A stretch of 64,000 bases of DNA from Flavobacterium litorale (GCF_019613795.1 NZ_CP080429.1:2482501-2546500), one strand, 5' to 3'. Shown: positions 20,238 to 28,990, counted from the first letter of the stretch. Notes: generated by a model from the letters alone, not told the origin. Numbers and translations: made by a program.

Positions 20238-20641
20238 TATTGAGATTTAAGATAATAGAATTGAGATAGTATGCATAAGGTAAATGAGTTAAAAATATGG
20301 CAAAAATCAATCGAACTTGTAAAACAAGTTTATAAGGTAGTTGCTGATTTACCAAATGATGAAAAATTTGGTTTAACATCTCAAATAAAAAGAGCTGCCG
20401 TTTCAATACCATCCAATATAGCCGAAGGTGCTGGAAGAAACTCAAAAAAGGAATTTAAATATTTTTTGAGTATTGCGAATGGTTCAAGTTACGAATTACA
20501 TACACAATTAATCATTACTCATGAACTTGGTTTAATTGAAGAACAAAAAATTGAAGAAACACTAAACTTAATTACTGAAATACAAAAAATGAATTATTCA
20601 TTTCAAAAAAGCATTGGGGAAGTCTAAATTCTCAATACTAA
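20234..20641 (+). repeat. Inverted-repeat-bounded cassette 1 (carries an IVP-type gene)
   Basis: The arms TTAGTATTGAGA (20234-20245) and TCTCAATACTAA (20630-20641) are perfect 12-bp inverted repeats flanking a single small gene. The left arm overlaps the fadN stop codon. Inside, AAGATAATAGA (20249-20259) is shared with the left side of cassette 2. No target-site duplication is obvious. Confidence 0.6.
20271..20627 (+). CDS. Four-helix-bundle protein, IVP/S23 family (copy 1)
   Basis: The 118-residue protein belongs to the family first seen in 23S rRNA intervening sequences and related to the Avd accessory protein of diversity-generating retroelements. Its hallmark is EKFGLTSQIKRAAVSIPSNIAEG (residues 31-53, edges EKFGLTSQ and SIPSNIAEG), then GSSYELHTQL, with four amphipathic helices and a basic surface. 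These proteins form pentamers, and their role outside retroelements is unsettled. It lies between fadN and fadA in the same orientation, with gaps of 33 and 31 bp, inside a 12-bp inverted repeat. No reverse transcriptase or rRNA is adjacent. A role in beta-oxidation is not implied by sequence. Confidence 0.9.
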   Translation: MHKVNELKIWQKSIELVKQVYKVVADLPNDEKFGLTSQIKRAAVSIPSNIAEGAGRNSKKEFKYFLSIANGSSYELHTQLIITHELGLIEEQKIEETLNLITEIQKMNYSFQKSIGEV

Positions 20642-20658
20642 AATCTAAAAGCTAGCGC

Positions 20659-21840
20659 ATGAAAACAGCATATATAGTAAAAGCATACAGAACAGCAGTA
20701 GGTAAAGCACCTAAAGGCGTGTTCCGATTTAAACGACCTGATGAACTGGCAGCAGAAACGATTGAACACATCATGAAAGAACTGCCTGATTTTGATAAAA
20801 CCCGTATAGACGATGTTATTGTTGGTAATGCAATGCCAGAGGCTGAGCAAGGCTTAAACTTTGCACGCCTTATATCGTTAATGGGGCTTAAAGTAGAAGA
20901 TGTACCTGGTGTAACAGTAAACAGATATTGTGCATCAGGATTGGAAACCATTGCTATGGCGACAGCTAAAATACAAAGCGGAATGGCGGACTGTATTATA
21001 GCAGGAGGTGCCGAGAGCATGAGCTATATACCTATGGGTGGTTACAAACCCGTACCCGATTATAAAGCAGCCAAAGCAGGTAATGAAGATTATTATTGGG
21101 GCATGGGACTAACTGCCGAAGCAGTAGCAAAAAAATACAACGTAAGCCGTGAAGACCAAGATAAATTTGCCTACGAATCGCACCAAAAGGCATTAAAAGC
21201 GCAAGCCGAAGGCAAATTCGATAACCAGATAGTACCTATAACCGTAGAACAGGTATATATAGATGAAAACGGTAAAAAAGCAACCAAAAGCTATACTGTA
21301 ACCAAGGACGAAGGACCTCGTGCTGACACTTCCGTAGAGGCATTGGCAAAATTACGCCCTGTTTTTGCTGCTGATGGTAGTGTTACGGCAGGTACATCTT
21401 CTCAAATGAGCGACGGTGCAGCTTTTGCAATGGTAATGAGTGAGGACATGGTTAAAGAATTAAATCTTGAACCTATTGCAAGATTAGTAAGCTATGCAGC
21501 AGCAGGTGTTGAACCGAGAATAATGGGTATAGGGCCTGTAAAAGCTATACCAAAAGCATTACAACAAGCCAATTTAAAATTAAACGACATAGAACTTATA
21601 GAACTTAATGAAGCCTTTGCGTCGCAGTCGTTAGCCGTAGTTAGAGAACTTGGTATTAATACCGATATTCTTAATGTAAACGGAGGTGCCATTGCACTAG
21701 GGCATCCATTAGGATGTACAGGCGCAAAACTATCGGTGCAATTATTCGACGAGATGAAACGCCGTGGTAATAAATATGGTATGGTAACTATGTGTGTGGG
21801 TACAGGACAAGGTGCAGCAGGAATTTATGAAATATTGTAA
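20659..21840 (+). CDS. fadA: Acetyl-CoA acyltransferase (3-ketoacyl-CoA thiolase)
   Basis: The 393-residue thiolase cleaves 3-ketoacyl-CoA to acetyl-CoA and shortened acyl-CoA. The acyl-enzyme Cys91 is in NRYCASGLETIAM, the GGAESMS motif follows, ELNEAFASQ is present, the catalytic His is in NGGAIALGHPLGCTGAK, and the second Cys379 is in CVGTGQGAAG. The length is typical. It is in operon order fadN-fadA-fadE as in B. subtilis, but separated from each neighbour by an IVP-type gene. Confidence 0.96.
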   Translation: MKTAYIVKAYRTAVGKAPKGVFRFKRPDELAAETIEHIMKELPDFDKTRIDDVIVGNAMPEAEQGLNFARLISLMGLKVEDVPGVTVNRYCASGLETIAMATAKIQSGMADCIIAGGAESMSYIPMGGYKPVPDYKAAKAGNEDYYWGMGLTAEAVAKKYNVSREDQDKFAYESHQKALKAQAEGKFDNQIVPITVEQVYIDENGKKATKSYTVTKDEGPRADTSVEALAKLRPVFAADGSVTAGTSSQMSDGAAFAMVMSEDMVKELNLEPIARLVSYAAAGVEPRIMGIGPVKAIPKALQQANLKLNDIELIELNEAFASQSLAVVRELGINTDILNVNGGAIALGHPLGCTGAKLSVQLFDEMKRRGNKYGMVTMCVGTGQGAAGIYEIL

Positions 21841-21857
21841 CTATAAAAAGATATAAA

Positions 21858-22265
21858 GATAATAGATTCTTATGAGCGAGTTTAAAAGACACAACTTTAA
21901 AAAAATGAAAATTTGGCAATGTGGTATGGAACTAGCAAAATCGATTTTAGATATTACAGCTACTTTTCCAACGCATGAAAAGTTTGGTTTAAAAACTCAA
22001 ATGAACAGATGCTCAGTTTCAATACCTTCAAATATAGCAGAAGGATCTAGTAGAACTAATAAATCTTTCAGGCATTTTATAGATATTTCGTTGGGATCAT
22101 CCTTTGAACTACAAACGCAATTACTATTAGCCTACCACAATAAATATATTACAGAAGTAACAACAAGAGAAATCGAAAATAAAATAGAAGAATTCCAACG
22201 GATGACCATGAGTTTTCAGAACACTTTAGGCAGTAATTAAAGTCTATCATCTTTTATCTATTATC
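21858..22265 (+). repeat. Inverted-repeat-bounded cassette 2 (carries an IVP-type gene)
   Basis: GATAATAGAT (21858-21867) and ATCTATTATC (22256-22265) are perfect 10-bp inverted repeats on either side of the second IVP-type gene. The left side contains AAGATAATAGA (21856-21866), identical to an 11-mer at the same relative place in cassette 1. Both arm-to-arm spans are 408 bp. Confidence 0.55.
21872..22240 (+). CDS. Four-helix-bundle protein, IVP/S23 family (copy 2)
   Basis: The 122-residue paralogue of the gene at 20271 shares KIWQ, EKFGLKTQMNR, VSIPSNIAEG, GSSFELQTQL and a C-terminal MSFQ..LG segment, but differs at most other positions, so it is not a recent duplicate. It sits between fadA and fadE (31 and 39 bp gaps) in the operon direction, inside a 10-bp inverted repeat. 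An internal ATG (MKIWQ, residue 11 onward) is a less likely start because the first residues follow the family pattern. Confidence 0.9.
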   Translation: MSEFKRHNFKKMKIWQCGMELAKSILDITATFPTHEKFGLKTQMNRCSVSIPSNIAEGSSRTNKSFRHFIDISLGSSFELQTQLLLAYHNKYITEVTTREIENKIEEFQRMTMSFQNTLGSN

Positions 22266-22279
22266 AAAAAATCTAATTT

Positions 22280-24082
22280 ATGAACACAGAAGAGCAAAAA
22301 ATAGCAAGAGGAGGACAATTCCTTGTAACAGAAACTAAATGTGAAGATATATTCACGCCCGAAGATTTCTCAGAAGAGCAAATCATGATGCGCGACTCTG
22401 TTCAAGAGTTTATTGACCGTGAGATATGGCCAAACAAAGAACGTTTTGAGAAAAAAGATTATGCTTTTACTGAGGAAACGATGCGAAAAGCGGGAGAACT
22501 TGGCTTTTTAGGGGTAGCGGTACCAGAAGAGTACAACGGTATGGGCATGGGCTTTGTTTCTACTATGTTGGTATGCGATTATATATCGGGTGCTACAGGC
22601 TCATTCTCTACTGCCTTTGGGGCGCACACGGGTATTGGTACTATGCCAATAACACTGTATGGCACCGAAGAGCAGAAACAAAAATACGTACCCAAACTAG
22701 CCACAGGCGAATGGTTTGGCGCCTACTGCCTTACTGAACCTGGAGCGGGTAGCGATGCTAACTCGGGTAAAACAAAGGCAGTACTATCTGAAGATGGGAC
22801 GCATTACAAAATTACAGGACAGAAAATGTGGATCTCTAATGCAGGCTTTTGTAATGTATTTATTGTATTTGCCCGTATAGAAGATGATAAATATATTACA
22901 GGTTTTATTGTAGAAAACGACCCTGACAATGGAATCTCTATGGGGGAAGAGGAACATAAACTCGGTATTAGAGCCTCCTCTACACGGCAAGTGTTTTTTA
23001 ACGAAACAAAAGTTCCTGTAGAAAATATGCTATCAGAACGTGGCAACGGCTTTAAGATAGCTATGAATGCACTTAATGTAGGGCGTATAAAACTTGCTGC
23101 TGCTTGTTTGGATGCACAACGCAGAACGATAGAAAACTCTGTAAAATATGCTAACGAGCGCGTTCAGTTTAAAACCCCTATAGCCAACTTTGGTGCTATT
23201 CGTGCTAAACTTGCCGAAATGGCAACAAGCTGCTATGCAGGCGAAAGCGCAAGTTACAGGGCTGCTAAGAACATTGAAGATCGTATTAATGCACGTATAG
23301 CAAAAGGCGAAAGCCATCAAGATGCTGAGCTTAAAGGTGTAGAAGAGTTCGCCATAGAATGCTCTATCCTTAAGGTAGCGGTATCCGAAGATATACAAAA
23401 CTGTTCGGATGAAGGTATCCAGATATTTGGTGGTATGGGCTTCTCTGAAGATACACCTATGGAAAGTGCTTGGCGCGATGCACGTATTGCACGTATATAC
23501 GAGGGTACTAATGAAATTAACCGTATGCTATGCGTAGGTATGCTAATTAAAAAAGCGATGAAAGGTCATGTAGATCTTTTAGGTCCTGCCACAAAAGTAG
23601 GCGAAGAATTAATGGGAATTCCATCGTTTGACGTACCTGATTATTCGGAGCTGTTTGCCGAAGAAAAAGAAATGATTGTAAAACTGAAAAAAGCTTTCCT
23701 GATGGTAGCGGGCAGTGCCGTACAAAAATATGGCCCTGATTTAGAGGAACACCAGCAATTATTAATGGCTGCTGCCGATATATTAATCGAAATATACATG
23801 GCAGAATCTACAATACTCCGTACAGAAAAACTAGCAAAGAATAAAGGAGAAGAAAATGTAAAAGAGCAAATTGCCATGGCAAAACTTTACTTATACAAAG
23901 CTGTTGATATTGTAAATGATAAAGGTAAAGAAGGTATTGCATCGTTTGCAGAAGGCGATGAGCAACGCATGATGCTAATGGGGCTTAAACGTTTTACCAA
24001 ATATACTAACCTACCTAACGTAATAGCATTGCGCGAAACTATCGCCGCTAAAATAGTAACCGAAAACGACTATCCTTTTTAA
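22280..24082 (+). CDS. fadE: Acyl-CoA dehydrogenase (FadE type)
   Basis: The 600-residue flavoenzyme catalyses the first, FAD-dependent step of beta-oxidation. N-terminal helical domain, then AYCLTEPGAGSDANSGKT (about 154-171) and WISNAGFCNVF for FAD/substrate contacts, GIRASSTRQVFF, and IFGGMGFSEDTPMESAWRDARIARIYEGTNEINR (edges IFGGMGFSED and YEGTNEINR, about 383-418). A C-terminal extension of about 180 residues makes it resemble the VLCAD/ACAD9-like group and B. subtilis FadE (594 residues). It is the last gene of the marR-fad operon; a strong terminator follows. The electron acceptor is presumably electron-transfer flavoprotein, encoded elsewhere. Confidence 0.95.
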   Translation: MNTEEQKIARGGQFLVTETKCEDIFTPEDFSEEQIMMRDSVQEFIDREIWPNKERFEKKDYAFTEETMRKAGELGFLGVAVPEEYNGMGMGFVSTMLVCDYISGATGSFSTAFGAHTGIGTMPITLYGTEEQKQKYVPKLATGEWFGAYCLTEPGAGSDANSGKTKAVLSEDGTHYKITGQKMWISNAGFCNVFIVFARIEDDKYITGFIVENDPDNGISMGEEEHKLGIRASSTRQVFFNETKVPVENMLSERGNGFKIAMNALNVGRIKLAAACLDAQRRTIENSVKYANERVQFKTPIANFGAIRAKLAEMATSCYAGESASYRAAKNIEDRINARIAKGESHQDAELKGVEEFAIECSILKVAVSEDIQNCSDEGIQIFGGMGFSEDTPMESAWRDARIARIYEGTNEINRMLCVGMLIKKAMKGHVDLLGPATKVGEELMGIPSFDVPDYSELFAEEKEMIVKLKKAFLMVAGSAVQKYGPDLEEHQQLLMAAADILIEIYMAESTILRTEKLAKNKGEENVKEQIAMAKLYLYKAVDIVNDKGKEGIASFAEGDEQRMMLMGLKRFTKYTNLPNVIALRETIAAKIVTENDYPF

Positions 24083-24102
24083 GGTATAGTTTATGTTAAA
24101 TT

Positions 24103-24138
24103 AAAAAATCCGCTGGACAATCGTCCAGCGGATTTTTT
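24103..24138 (+). terminator. Terminator of the marR-fad operon
   Basis: The perfect 16-bp stem (24103-24118 with 24123-24138), core CCGCTGGAC / GTCCAGCGG, has a 4-nt loop and ends in TTTTTT. Its flanking A-run also lets it serve the convergent small gene. Confidence 0.95.
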
Positions 24139-24159
24139 AATTTATGGTTTTAACTGTTA

Positions 24160-24312
24160 TTACCCTTTACGCTTAATTAGTCCAAGCACTATCATAACAA
24201 TAGCTATTATTAACAATAAGTGAATTAAAGCACTAGCAATATGATAGACAAAGCTCCCAACTATCCAGCCTACTATAAGGAGTAGCGCAATTACAAATAA
24301 CAGTTTTTTCAT
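24160..24312 (-). CDS. lmo0937 family small membrane protein
   Basis: This short 50-residue gene begins MKKLLFVIALLLIVGWIVG, continues with SFVYHIASALIHLLL and ends VLGLIKRKG. Two hydrophobic segments, the central VYHI.....H motif and the short basic tail match the lmo0937/DUF5670 group of small membrane proteins. It lies 15 bp downstream of the DUF4142 lipoprotein gene on the same strand, and the two are probably cotranscribed. Its function is unknown; such proteins often sit next to stress-response genes in Bacteroidota. Confidence 0.88.
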   Translation of the reverse strand: MKKLLFVIALLLIVGWIVGSFVYHIASALIHLLLIIAIVMIVLGLIKRKG

Positions 24313-24327
24313 GATTTAAAATTTTGG

Positions 24328-24918
24328 TTACTCTTTATCTTCAAGTTTTTCCTGAATATTTTTGGCTTTCTCAAGGTGCATTTTAATATCAGACAACGCA
24401 TCCGATGCCCACATTTTAATATCCTGATTTTTAGCATCTTCTGATGCTTCTTCCATCTCATCAATAATATCTTCGTGTTTGCTTACCATCATATCAATAT
24501 ACTCTTTATCCAACTCCAAACCTGCTTTTTCTCTCAACTTTTCTATGGCATCTTTAGTAGCTGCACCTGTTGCAGTAGGCAATGTTACGTGTAGTCTACC
24601 TGCAAGTTCTTCAATTTTTTTAGTTGCATCACCATGCTTTTCTGCCATCATCTTAGCAAAATCTTTAACGTCCTGATGCGTAGCTTTTTCCTGAACCACC
24701 TTACCGAGTTCTACCTGCATCATATTGGCTTCGGCAGCATCTACCAGATACTCCGAATCTTCCTCCATAACCTCATTATCATCAAATTTCTCTTCGTTCT
24801 GTTCCTCTGCAACCTCTGCTGGATCATTTTTTTCGTCTTTACACGATACCACACCTAATGATAACATTACTGTAGCTGCACCAAGTAACATTTTACTAAA
24901 TACGTTAGTTTTTTTCAT
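24328..24918 (-). CDS. DUF4142 domain lipoprotein
   Basis: The 196-residue lipoprotein has signal peptide MLSLGVVSC (Cys26), a strongly acidic linker, and a DUF4142 ferritin-like four-helix domain from about residue 55 (YLVDAAEANMMQVELGKVVQEKA, edges YLVDAAEANMMQ and GKVVQEKA; then DVKDFAKMMAEKHGDA). DUF4142 proteins are periplasmic and of unknown biochemical role. It is followed at once by the lmo0937 small membrane protein gene. Confidence 0.88.
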   Translation of the reverse strand: MKKTNVFSKMLLGAATVMLSLGVVSCKDEKNDPAEVAEEQNEEKFDDNEVMEEDSEYLVDAAEANMMQVELGKVVQEKATHQDVKDFAKMMAEKHGDATKKIEELAGRLHVTLPTATGAATKDAIEKLREKAGLELDKEYIDMMVSKHEDIIDEMEEASEDAKNQDIKMWASDALSDIKMHLEKAKNIQEKLEDKE

Positions 24919-25033
24919 AATTGAATAATTTTGTGTTTTAAATTGTTTAAGCGAAAATAGTGTACTTATGGATTAGTGTCTGTTAGCGTATTCATAATTC
25001 TTGTTATGGAAATATTAAATCCTAATTTATAAT

Positions 25034-25065
25034 TTGATGATACATTACAAAAAAGTATAATTTTG
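25034..25065 (+). promoter_or_regulatory. Promoter of the LETM1-related gene
   Basis: TTG (25034-25036), 21 nt, TAATTTTG (25058-25065), 20 bp before the ATG. Confidence 0.65.
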
Positions 25066-25084
25066 TACTACAACCTCAACAATT

Positions 25085-26281
25085 ATGATTAACCCCTCAA
25101 CAAGCGGCTGGATTAATAAATATTTTGCTAAGCTAAATGGCAAACTGCCTACAGATATTAGTACCCACGATTTTTATGAATTGATACGAAACACAGGCTT
25201 TGTATACGGTCATGTTTGGTGTGTAAATCATTTAAAAGAAACGGATAGCCAGGGATGGACGGCAGAGGAAACAACTAAAGCAGCATTACTAAATACACTT
25301 TATGAGGTTTTTAGAAAATACACCAAACAGGAAGATTCTAACGTTTTTATAGAGCAAGCAGTGCTATTTTATAAGCAAATGACTCCTGAGGGTTATGGTT
25401 TTTTGAAAAGAGTACTCCCAAAATCGTCGAGTAGTAACGTATTGGAAGGTATTATTGACCAAAGGGTACGTACTAACGATAATATTATTAGCCGTAATTT
25501 TTCGCACATACTTACTAATGCACTGCTTTTTATGGATGTAGTTGCATTTAGGCAATATCTTGTTAACAATGAGCTATCCTATACTTACCTTAAAAAATTA
25601 GAGGAAACTGTGGTTAGTTTAGCATCGTTAGCATTGAATAAAAAAGCAGAAAAAACGGAGTATGACGATTTACTGATAAAATTATTCGAATCGTCCGTAC
25701 GATATACAAAACTAAACAAGGTAACTCCTGATAACTTAGAGAAATTAGAGTTAACTTATTTTGAATCGGAATTAGAACGTTATTATTTATTGGATATAGC
25801 GGGCATGGCAATATGGAGTGATGGGGCTATAGAAAAAAACGAAATTACATTTTTGTACAACCTAGCAGCACAGTTACACATACAGGAAGCCTACGTAGTA
25901 GAAAGTATTACTTACTTTGATACGTTTATAAAAACTAATAAAAATAGTATACCTTACTTTAAATACTCCAACCCTGTAAAGCATTTTTACGACCACGCCT
26001 CGCAAAATGTAATACGGTTGATTAAGAGGAATAAAAACCGATTGGGTAAAGAGTTATCCAATAACGGGGAGTTAATGGTATTGTTATCGCAATCTACTTT
26101 AAGGAGTTTGGATAGTACCGAGAAGAAAAAGGTAAAAAAACAGTTGTTAGAAATTTGTAAAACAGTACCGTCGTTAACTATTTTTTTGCTACCAGGTGGT
26201 AGTTTGCTATTGCCTTTACTTATTAAGTTTATACCGCAATTACTCCCTAAAGTGTTTAATGAAAATTTAAATGACGAATAA
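25085..26281 (+). CDS. LETM1-related biofilm-associated protein
   Basis: The 398-residue protein is mostly helical. A TerB-like patch IWSDGAIEKNEITFLYNLA lies near residue 240, and the C-terminus holds the LETM1-like element KKQLLEICKTVPSLTIFLLPGG followed by LLPLLIKFIPQLLP (about 345-395). That tail could be a single membrane segment or a re-entrant hairpin. Family members in Flavobacteriaceae are annotated as LETM1-related and biofilm-associated; a molecular role is not established. It is monocistronic with its own promoter and terminator. Confidence 0.82.
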   Translation: MINPSTSGWINKYFAKLNGKLPTDISTHDFYELIRNTGFVYGHVWCVNHLKETDSQGWTAEETTKAALLNTLYEVFRKYTKQEDSNVFIEQAVLFYKQMTPEGYGFLKRVLPKSSSSNVLEGIIDQRVRTNDNIISRNFSHILTNALLFMDVVAFRQYLVNNELSYTYLKKLEETVVSLASLALNKKAEKTEYDDLLIKLFESSVRYTKLNKVTPDNLEKLELTYFESELERYYLLDIAGMAIWSDGAIEKNEITFLYNLAAQLHIQEAYVVESITYFDTFIKTNKNSIPYFKYSNPVKHFYDHASQNVIRLIKRNKNRLGKELSNNGELMVLLSQSTLRSLDSTEKKKVKKQLLEICKTVPSLTIFLLPGGSLLLPLLIKFIPQLLPKVFNENLNDE

Positions 26282-26282
26282 T

Positions 26283-26312
26283 AAAAAACCTCATAGTTAT
26301 ATGAGGTTTTTT
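26283..26312. terminator. Bidirectional terminator (LETM1-related gene / carbonic anhydrase)
   Basis: The perfect 12-bp stem AAAAAACCTCAT / ATGAGGTTTTTT lies between convergent genes. Confidence 0.93.
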
Positions 26313-26320
26313 ATTGGGTA

Positions 26321-26959
26321 TTAAAATCGTAATCTGTCTACTTTATCCAATTCATGATTATCGCAAAAATTAACCGATAAATCTTTTACAATACCTGTAT
26401 CCAATCCGTATACCCAGCCATGAATATGAAGTTGCTGTCCGTTTTTCCATGCCCCTTGTACTATGGATGTCTTGGCAAGGTCAAATACCTGCTCTTTTAC
26501 ATTTAACTCTACAAAAGCATCAAATCGGGCTGTTTCATCTACTATAGAGTCCAAGTAAGCCCTATGATGCCTGTAAACATCTTTAATGTGCCTTACCCAG
26601 TTATCTATAATACCTATAGATTGGTTACCCATAGCTGCCTTAACACCACCACAACCATAGTGCCCGCATACTATTACGTGCTTTACTTTTAGTACATTAA
26701 CAGCATAATCCAACACGCTAAGCATGTTCATATCAGAGTGTACTACCATATTGGCAATATTACGGTGTACAAACACCTCACCAGGTTGGGCTCCAATAAT
26801 TTCGTTGGCAGGTACACGGCTATCCGAGCACCCTATCCACAACAATGGTGGCTCCTGCCCTTGCGCTAATTTTTTAAAATATTCAGGGTCTTCTGCTAAT
26901 TTAGTATCCGACCACGTCTTATTGTTCTCTATTATTTTTTTATAAAACTCTACACTCAT
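26321..26959 (-). CDS. can: Beta-class carbonic anhydrase
   Basis: The 212-residue enzyme interconverts CO2 and bicarbonate. Zinc ligands are Cys44 (IGCSDSRVP, with Asp46-Arg48 catalytic dyad), His100 and Cys103 (VIVCGHYGCGG). HRNIANMVVHSDMNMLSVLDYA is the usual dimer segment (edges HRNIANMV and SVLDYA). No signal peptide is present, so it is cytoplasmic. It follows the SulP transporter gene by 24 bp and is probably cotranscribed, suggesting joint handling of bicarbonate. Confidence 0.96.
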   Translation of the reverse strand: MSVEFYKKIIENNKTWSDTKLAEDPEYFKKLAQGQEPPLLWIGCSDSRVPANEIIGAQPGEVFVHRNIANMVVHSDMNMLSVLDYAVNVLKVKHVIVCGHYGCGGVKAAMGNQSIGIIDNWVRHIKDVYRHHRAYLDSIVDETARFDAFVELNVKEQVFDLAKTSIVQGAWKNGQQLHIHGWVYGLDTGIVKDLSVNFCDNHELDKVDRLRF

Positions 26960-26983
26960 ACTATTTAGTTTTAGGGGGTGCTT

Positions 26984-28615
26984 TTAATAAATATCTTGTT
27001 TATCTTTTCTGTCTTTTCCATTATCGTCATTGTGCGTAACAAAAACGTTGTTCTTCTCAGCGTTTTGTAACTGATAGCTTGTTTTAAAGCCAATAAGTGT
27101 TACATTTATGTTTTCCTCTTTTGCCTTTACGGTAACAAATTCCTCAATAAGGTCAATAACATCATGTGCAATATATACGGTGTCCGATGCGTCTATAACT
27201 ACGCTAGAGTTTTGCGGTAAGCTATTTAATGTTGTTTTTATGGCTGCTTTGTTTAAAAAAGAAACTTCTTGCGCCAAATCAACATGTATTACATCGCCCT
27301 CATGATACTCTTGTTTCCTAAAATTATAAGCTCTTTTTAGGTTCCCTCTTAGTATAAATATAATACTAATAATCATACCTAGTGCAACACCTTTTAGCAA
27401 ATCGGTTAATACTACGGCTAACAATGTAGCAATAAACGGTATAAACTGGTACAACCCTTTTTGCCAAAAATGTATGAGTTTACTCGGTTTTGCTAACTTA
27501 TACCCTACCACTAGTAATACTGCTGCTAGTGTAGCCAACGGTATTTTGTTAAGTACCACAGGAATTGCCAATACACAAATTAGTAATAATAAACCATGTA
27601 TAATAGCCGACATTTTGGTTTGCGCTCCTGCACTAGCATTGGCGGACGAGCGCACAACAACCGACGTCATAGGTAAGCCTCCTAATAACGAGCTAATCAT
27701 GTTACCAATACCTTGTGCCCTAAGCTCCCTGTTAGTATCAGTGTATCGTTTGTGCTCATCCATCCTATCGGATGCTTCAATACACAATAACGTTTCTATA
27801 GAGGCTACTACGGTAATTGTAATGGCAGTTATCCATACTTCTGTATTAGTAATTCCTGAAAAATCTGGGGTAACAATTATGCCTTTTAATTCTGCTAAAG
27901 ATTCTGGTACAGGTAAGTTTACAAGGTGTTCGCTACCAATAGCAAAATCGCTGCCCGATAGTATAAAAACCTGATTTAGTGCTACTCCTGCTATTACGGC
28001 AACTAAAGCACCTGGTACTAATTTAAGGTTTCGTAAAAACGGAACTTTATCCCATACTATAAGTATGAATAACGATACAACGGTTATAATAACAGCCCCT
28101 AGTTGTAAATAATCTAAGGCACCGATTAATGAGGTAAATGTGTTACCGCCATCGGGCTCCAGAAAAGACTGGTCGCCTTCAAAATCACTATCATAGCCAA
28201 CAGCATGAGGAATTTGTTTTAATATTATTATTACACCAATACCCGCTAACATCCCCTCTATTACATTGGTAGGGAAATAATTGGAAATACTACCTGCACG
28301 TATAAAACCAAGCAATAACTGGAAGGCTCCTGCTAGTAAAACCGTAAGTAGAAAAAGCTCGAAAGAGCCTAACGAAGCTATAGCTGTAAGTACTATAGCT
28401 GTAAGCCCAGCAGCAGGACCCGAAACACTAATGTGTGAATTGCTTAATGAGCCTACTACTATACCCCCTACTATACCCGCTATAATACCCGATAATGGCG
28501 GAGCACCTGATGCAAGGGCAATACCCAAACATAAGGGTAAGGCTACTAAAAATACTACAAGACCCGAAGGAAAATCTGCCTTTAAATGGGCAAAGAGATT
28601 AATCTTTTTTGTCAT
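26984..28615 (-). CDS. SulP family anion transporter (probable bicarbonate transporter)
   Basis: The 543-residue inner-membrane protein has the SulP core: SGLVVFLVALPLCLGIALASGAPP (edges SGLVVFLVAL and LASGAPP, TM1-2), GPAAGLTAIVLTAI (TM3) and about twelve hydrophobic segments in all. A C-terminal STAS domain (about 425-530) contains HVDLAQEVSFLNKAAI and SVVIDASDTVYIAHDVIDLIEEF (edges SVVIDASDTV and DLIEEF). The substrate cannot be read from sequence. Pairing with carbonic anhydrase points to bicarbonate rather than sulfate, as for known SulP-carbonic anhydrase neighbours and fusions. Confidence 0.9.
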   Translation of the reverse strand: MTKKINLFAHLKADFPSGLVVFLVALPLCLGIALASGAPPLSGIIAGIVGGIVVGSLSNSHISVSGPAAGLTAIVLTAIASLGSFELFLLTVLLAGAFQLLLGFIRAGSISNYFPTNVIEGMLAGIGVIIILKQIPHAVGYDSDFEGDQSFLEPDGGNTFTSLIGALDYLQLGAVIITVVSLFILIVWDKVPFLRNLKLVPGALVAVIAGVALNQVFILSGSDFAIGSEHLVNLPVPESLAELKGIIVTPDFSGITNTEVWITAITITVVASIETLLCIEASDRMDEHKRYTDTNRELRAQGIGNMISSLLGGLPMTSVVVRSSANASAGAQTKMSAIIHGLLLLICVLAIPVVLNKIPLATLAAVLLVVGYKLAKPSKLIHFWQKGLYQFIPFIATLLAVVLTDLLKGVALGMIISIIFILRGNLKRAYNFRKQEYHEGDVIHVDLAQEVSFLNKAAIKTTLNSLPQNSSVVIDASDTVYIAHDVIDLIEEFVTVKAKEENINVTLIGFKTSYQLQNAEKNNVFVTHNDDNGKDRKDKQDIY

Positions 28616-28699
28616 GACCGAAAAAATAATATGCTATAAATGTATTGTAAAACACACAATGATGTTTATAAATAATGCCCAAAGATGAGCTTAAAGGTA

Positions 28700-28990
28700 C
28701 TACGCTATAGCAATTAGCTCGGGTGGTGTATAAAAAATAGCCCCAAAAACATTTTTGTGCTTTTGGAGCTCATTTATAGTTATTTTATCTAATTCTTTTA
28801 TGGGTGGTAAAAAGCAGAACATAAAGGTATTTAAATCTGCTTCTATTTCCTGTAATTCATTATCTACTTCTTCCTCATTAAGGCTGTATGTTATAGATAC
28901 GTCATTACCATCATCTAACAGACTGATAACTGTAGGTGCTGCTAAAAATGATAAAAACAGAATAATTACTATGCCAACCAATGCCTTCAT
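28700..28990 (-). CDS. Small exported or membrane-anchored protein, unknown
   Basis: The 96-residue protein has an N-terminal hydrophobic helix (ALVGIVIILFLSFLAAPTVI), then an acidic region, and no recognised domain. The sequence composition looks coding and the gene is codirectional with the sulP-can pair 84 bp downstream. Function is unknown. Confidence 0.6.
   Translation of the reverse strand: MKALVGIVIILFLSFLAAPTVISLLDDGNDVSITYSLNEEEVDNELQEIEADLNTFMFCFLPPIKELDKITINELQKHKNVFGAIFYTPPELIAIA

Noticed and set aside
20271..22240. Diversity-generating retroelement suggested by Avd-like four-helix proteins
   Set aside because: No reverse transcriptase, template repeat or variable-repeat gene is present nearby.
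27474..28688. Antisense frames of 166 and 135 codons over the SulP gene
   Set aside because: They mirror a membrane-protein frame and show no domain of their own.
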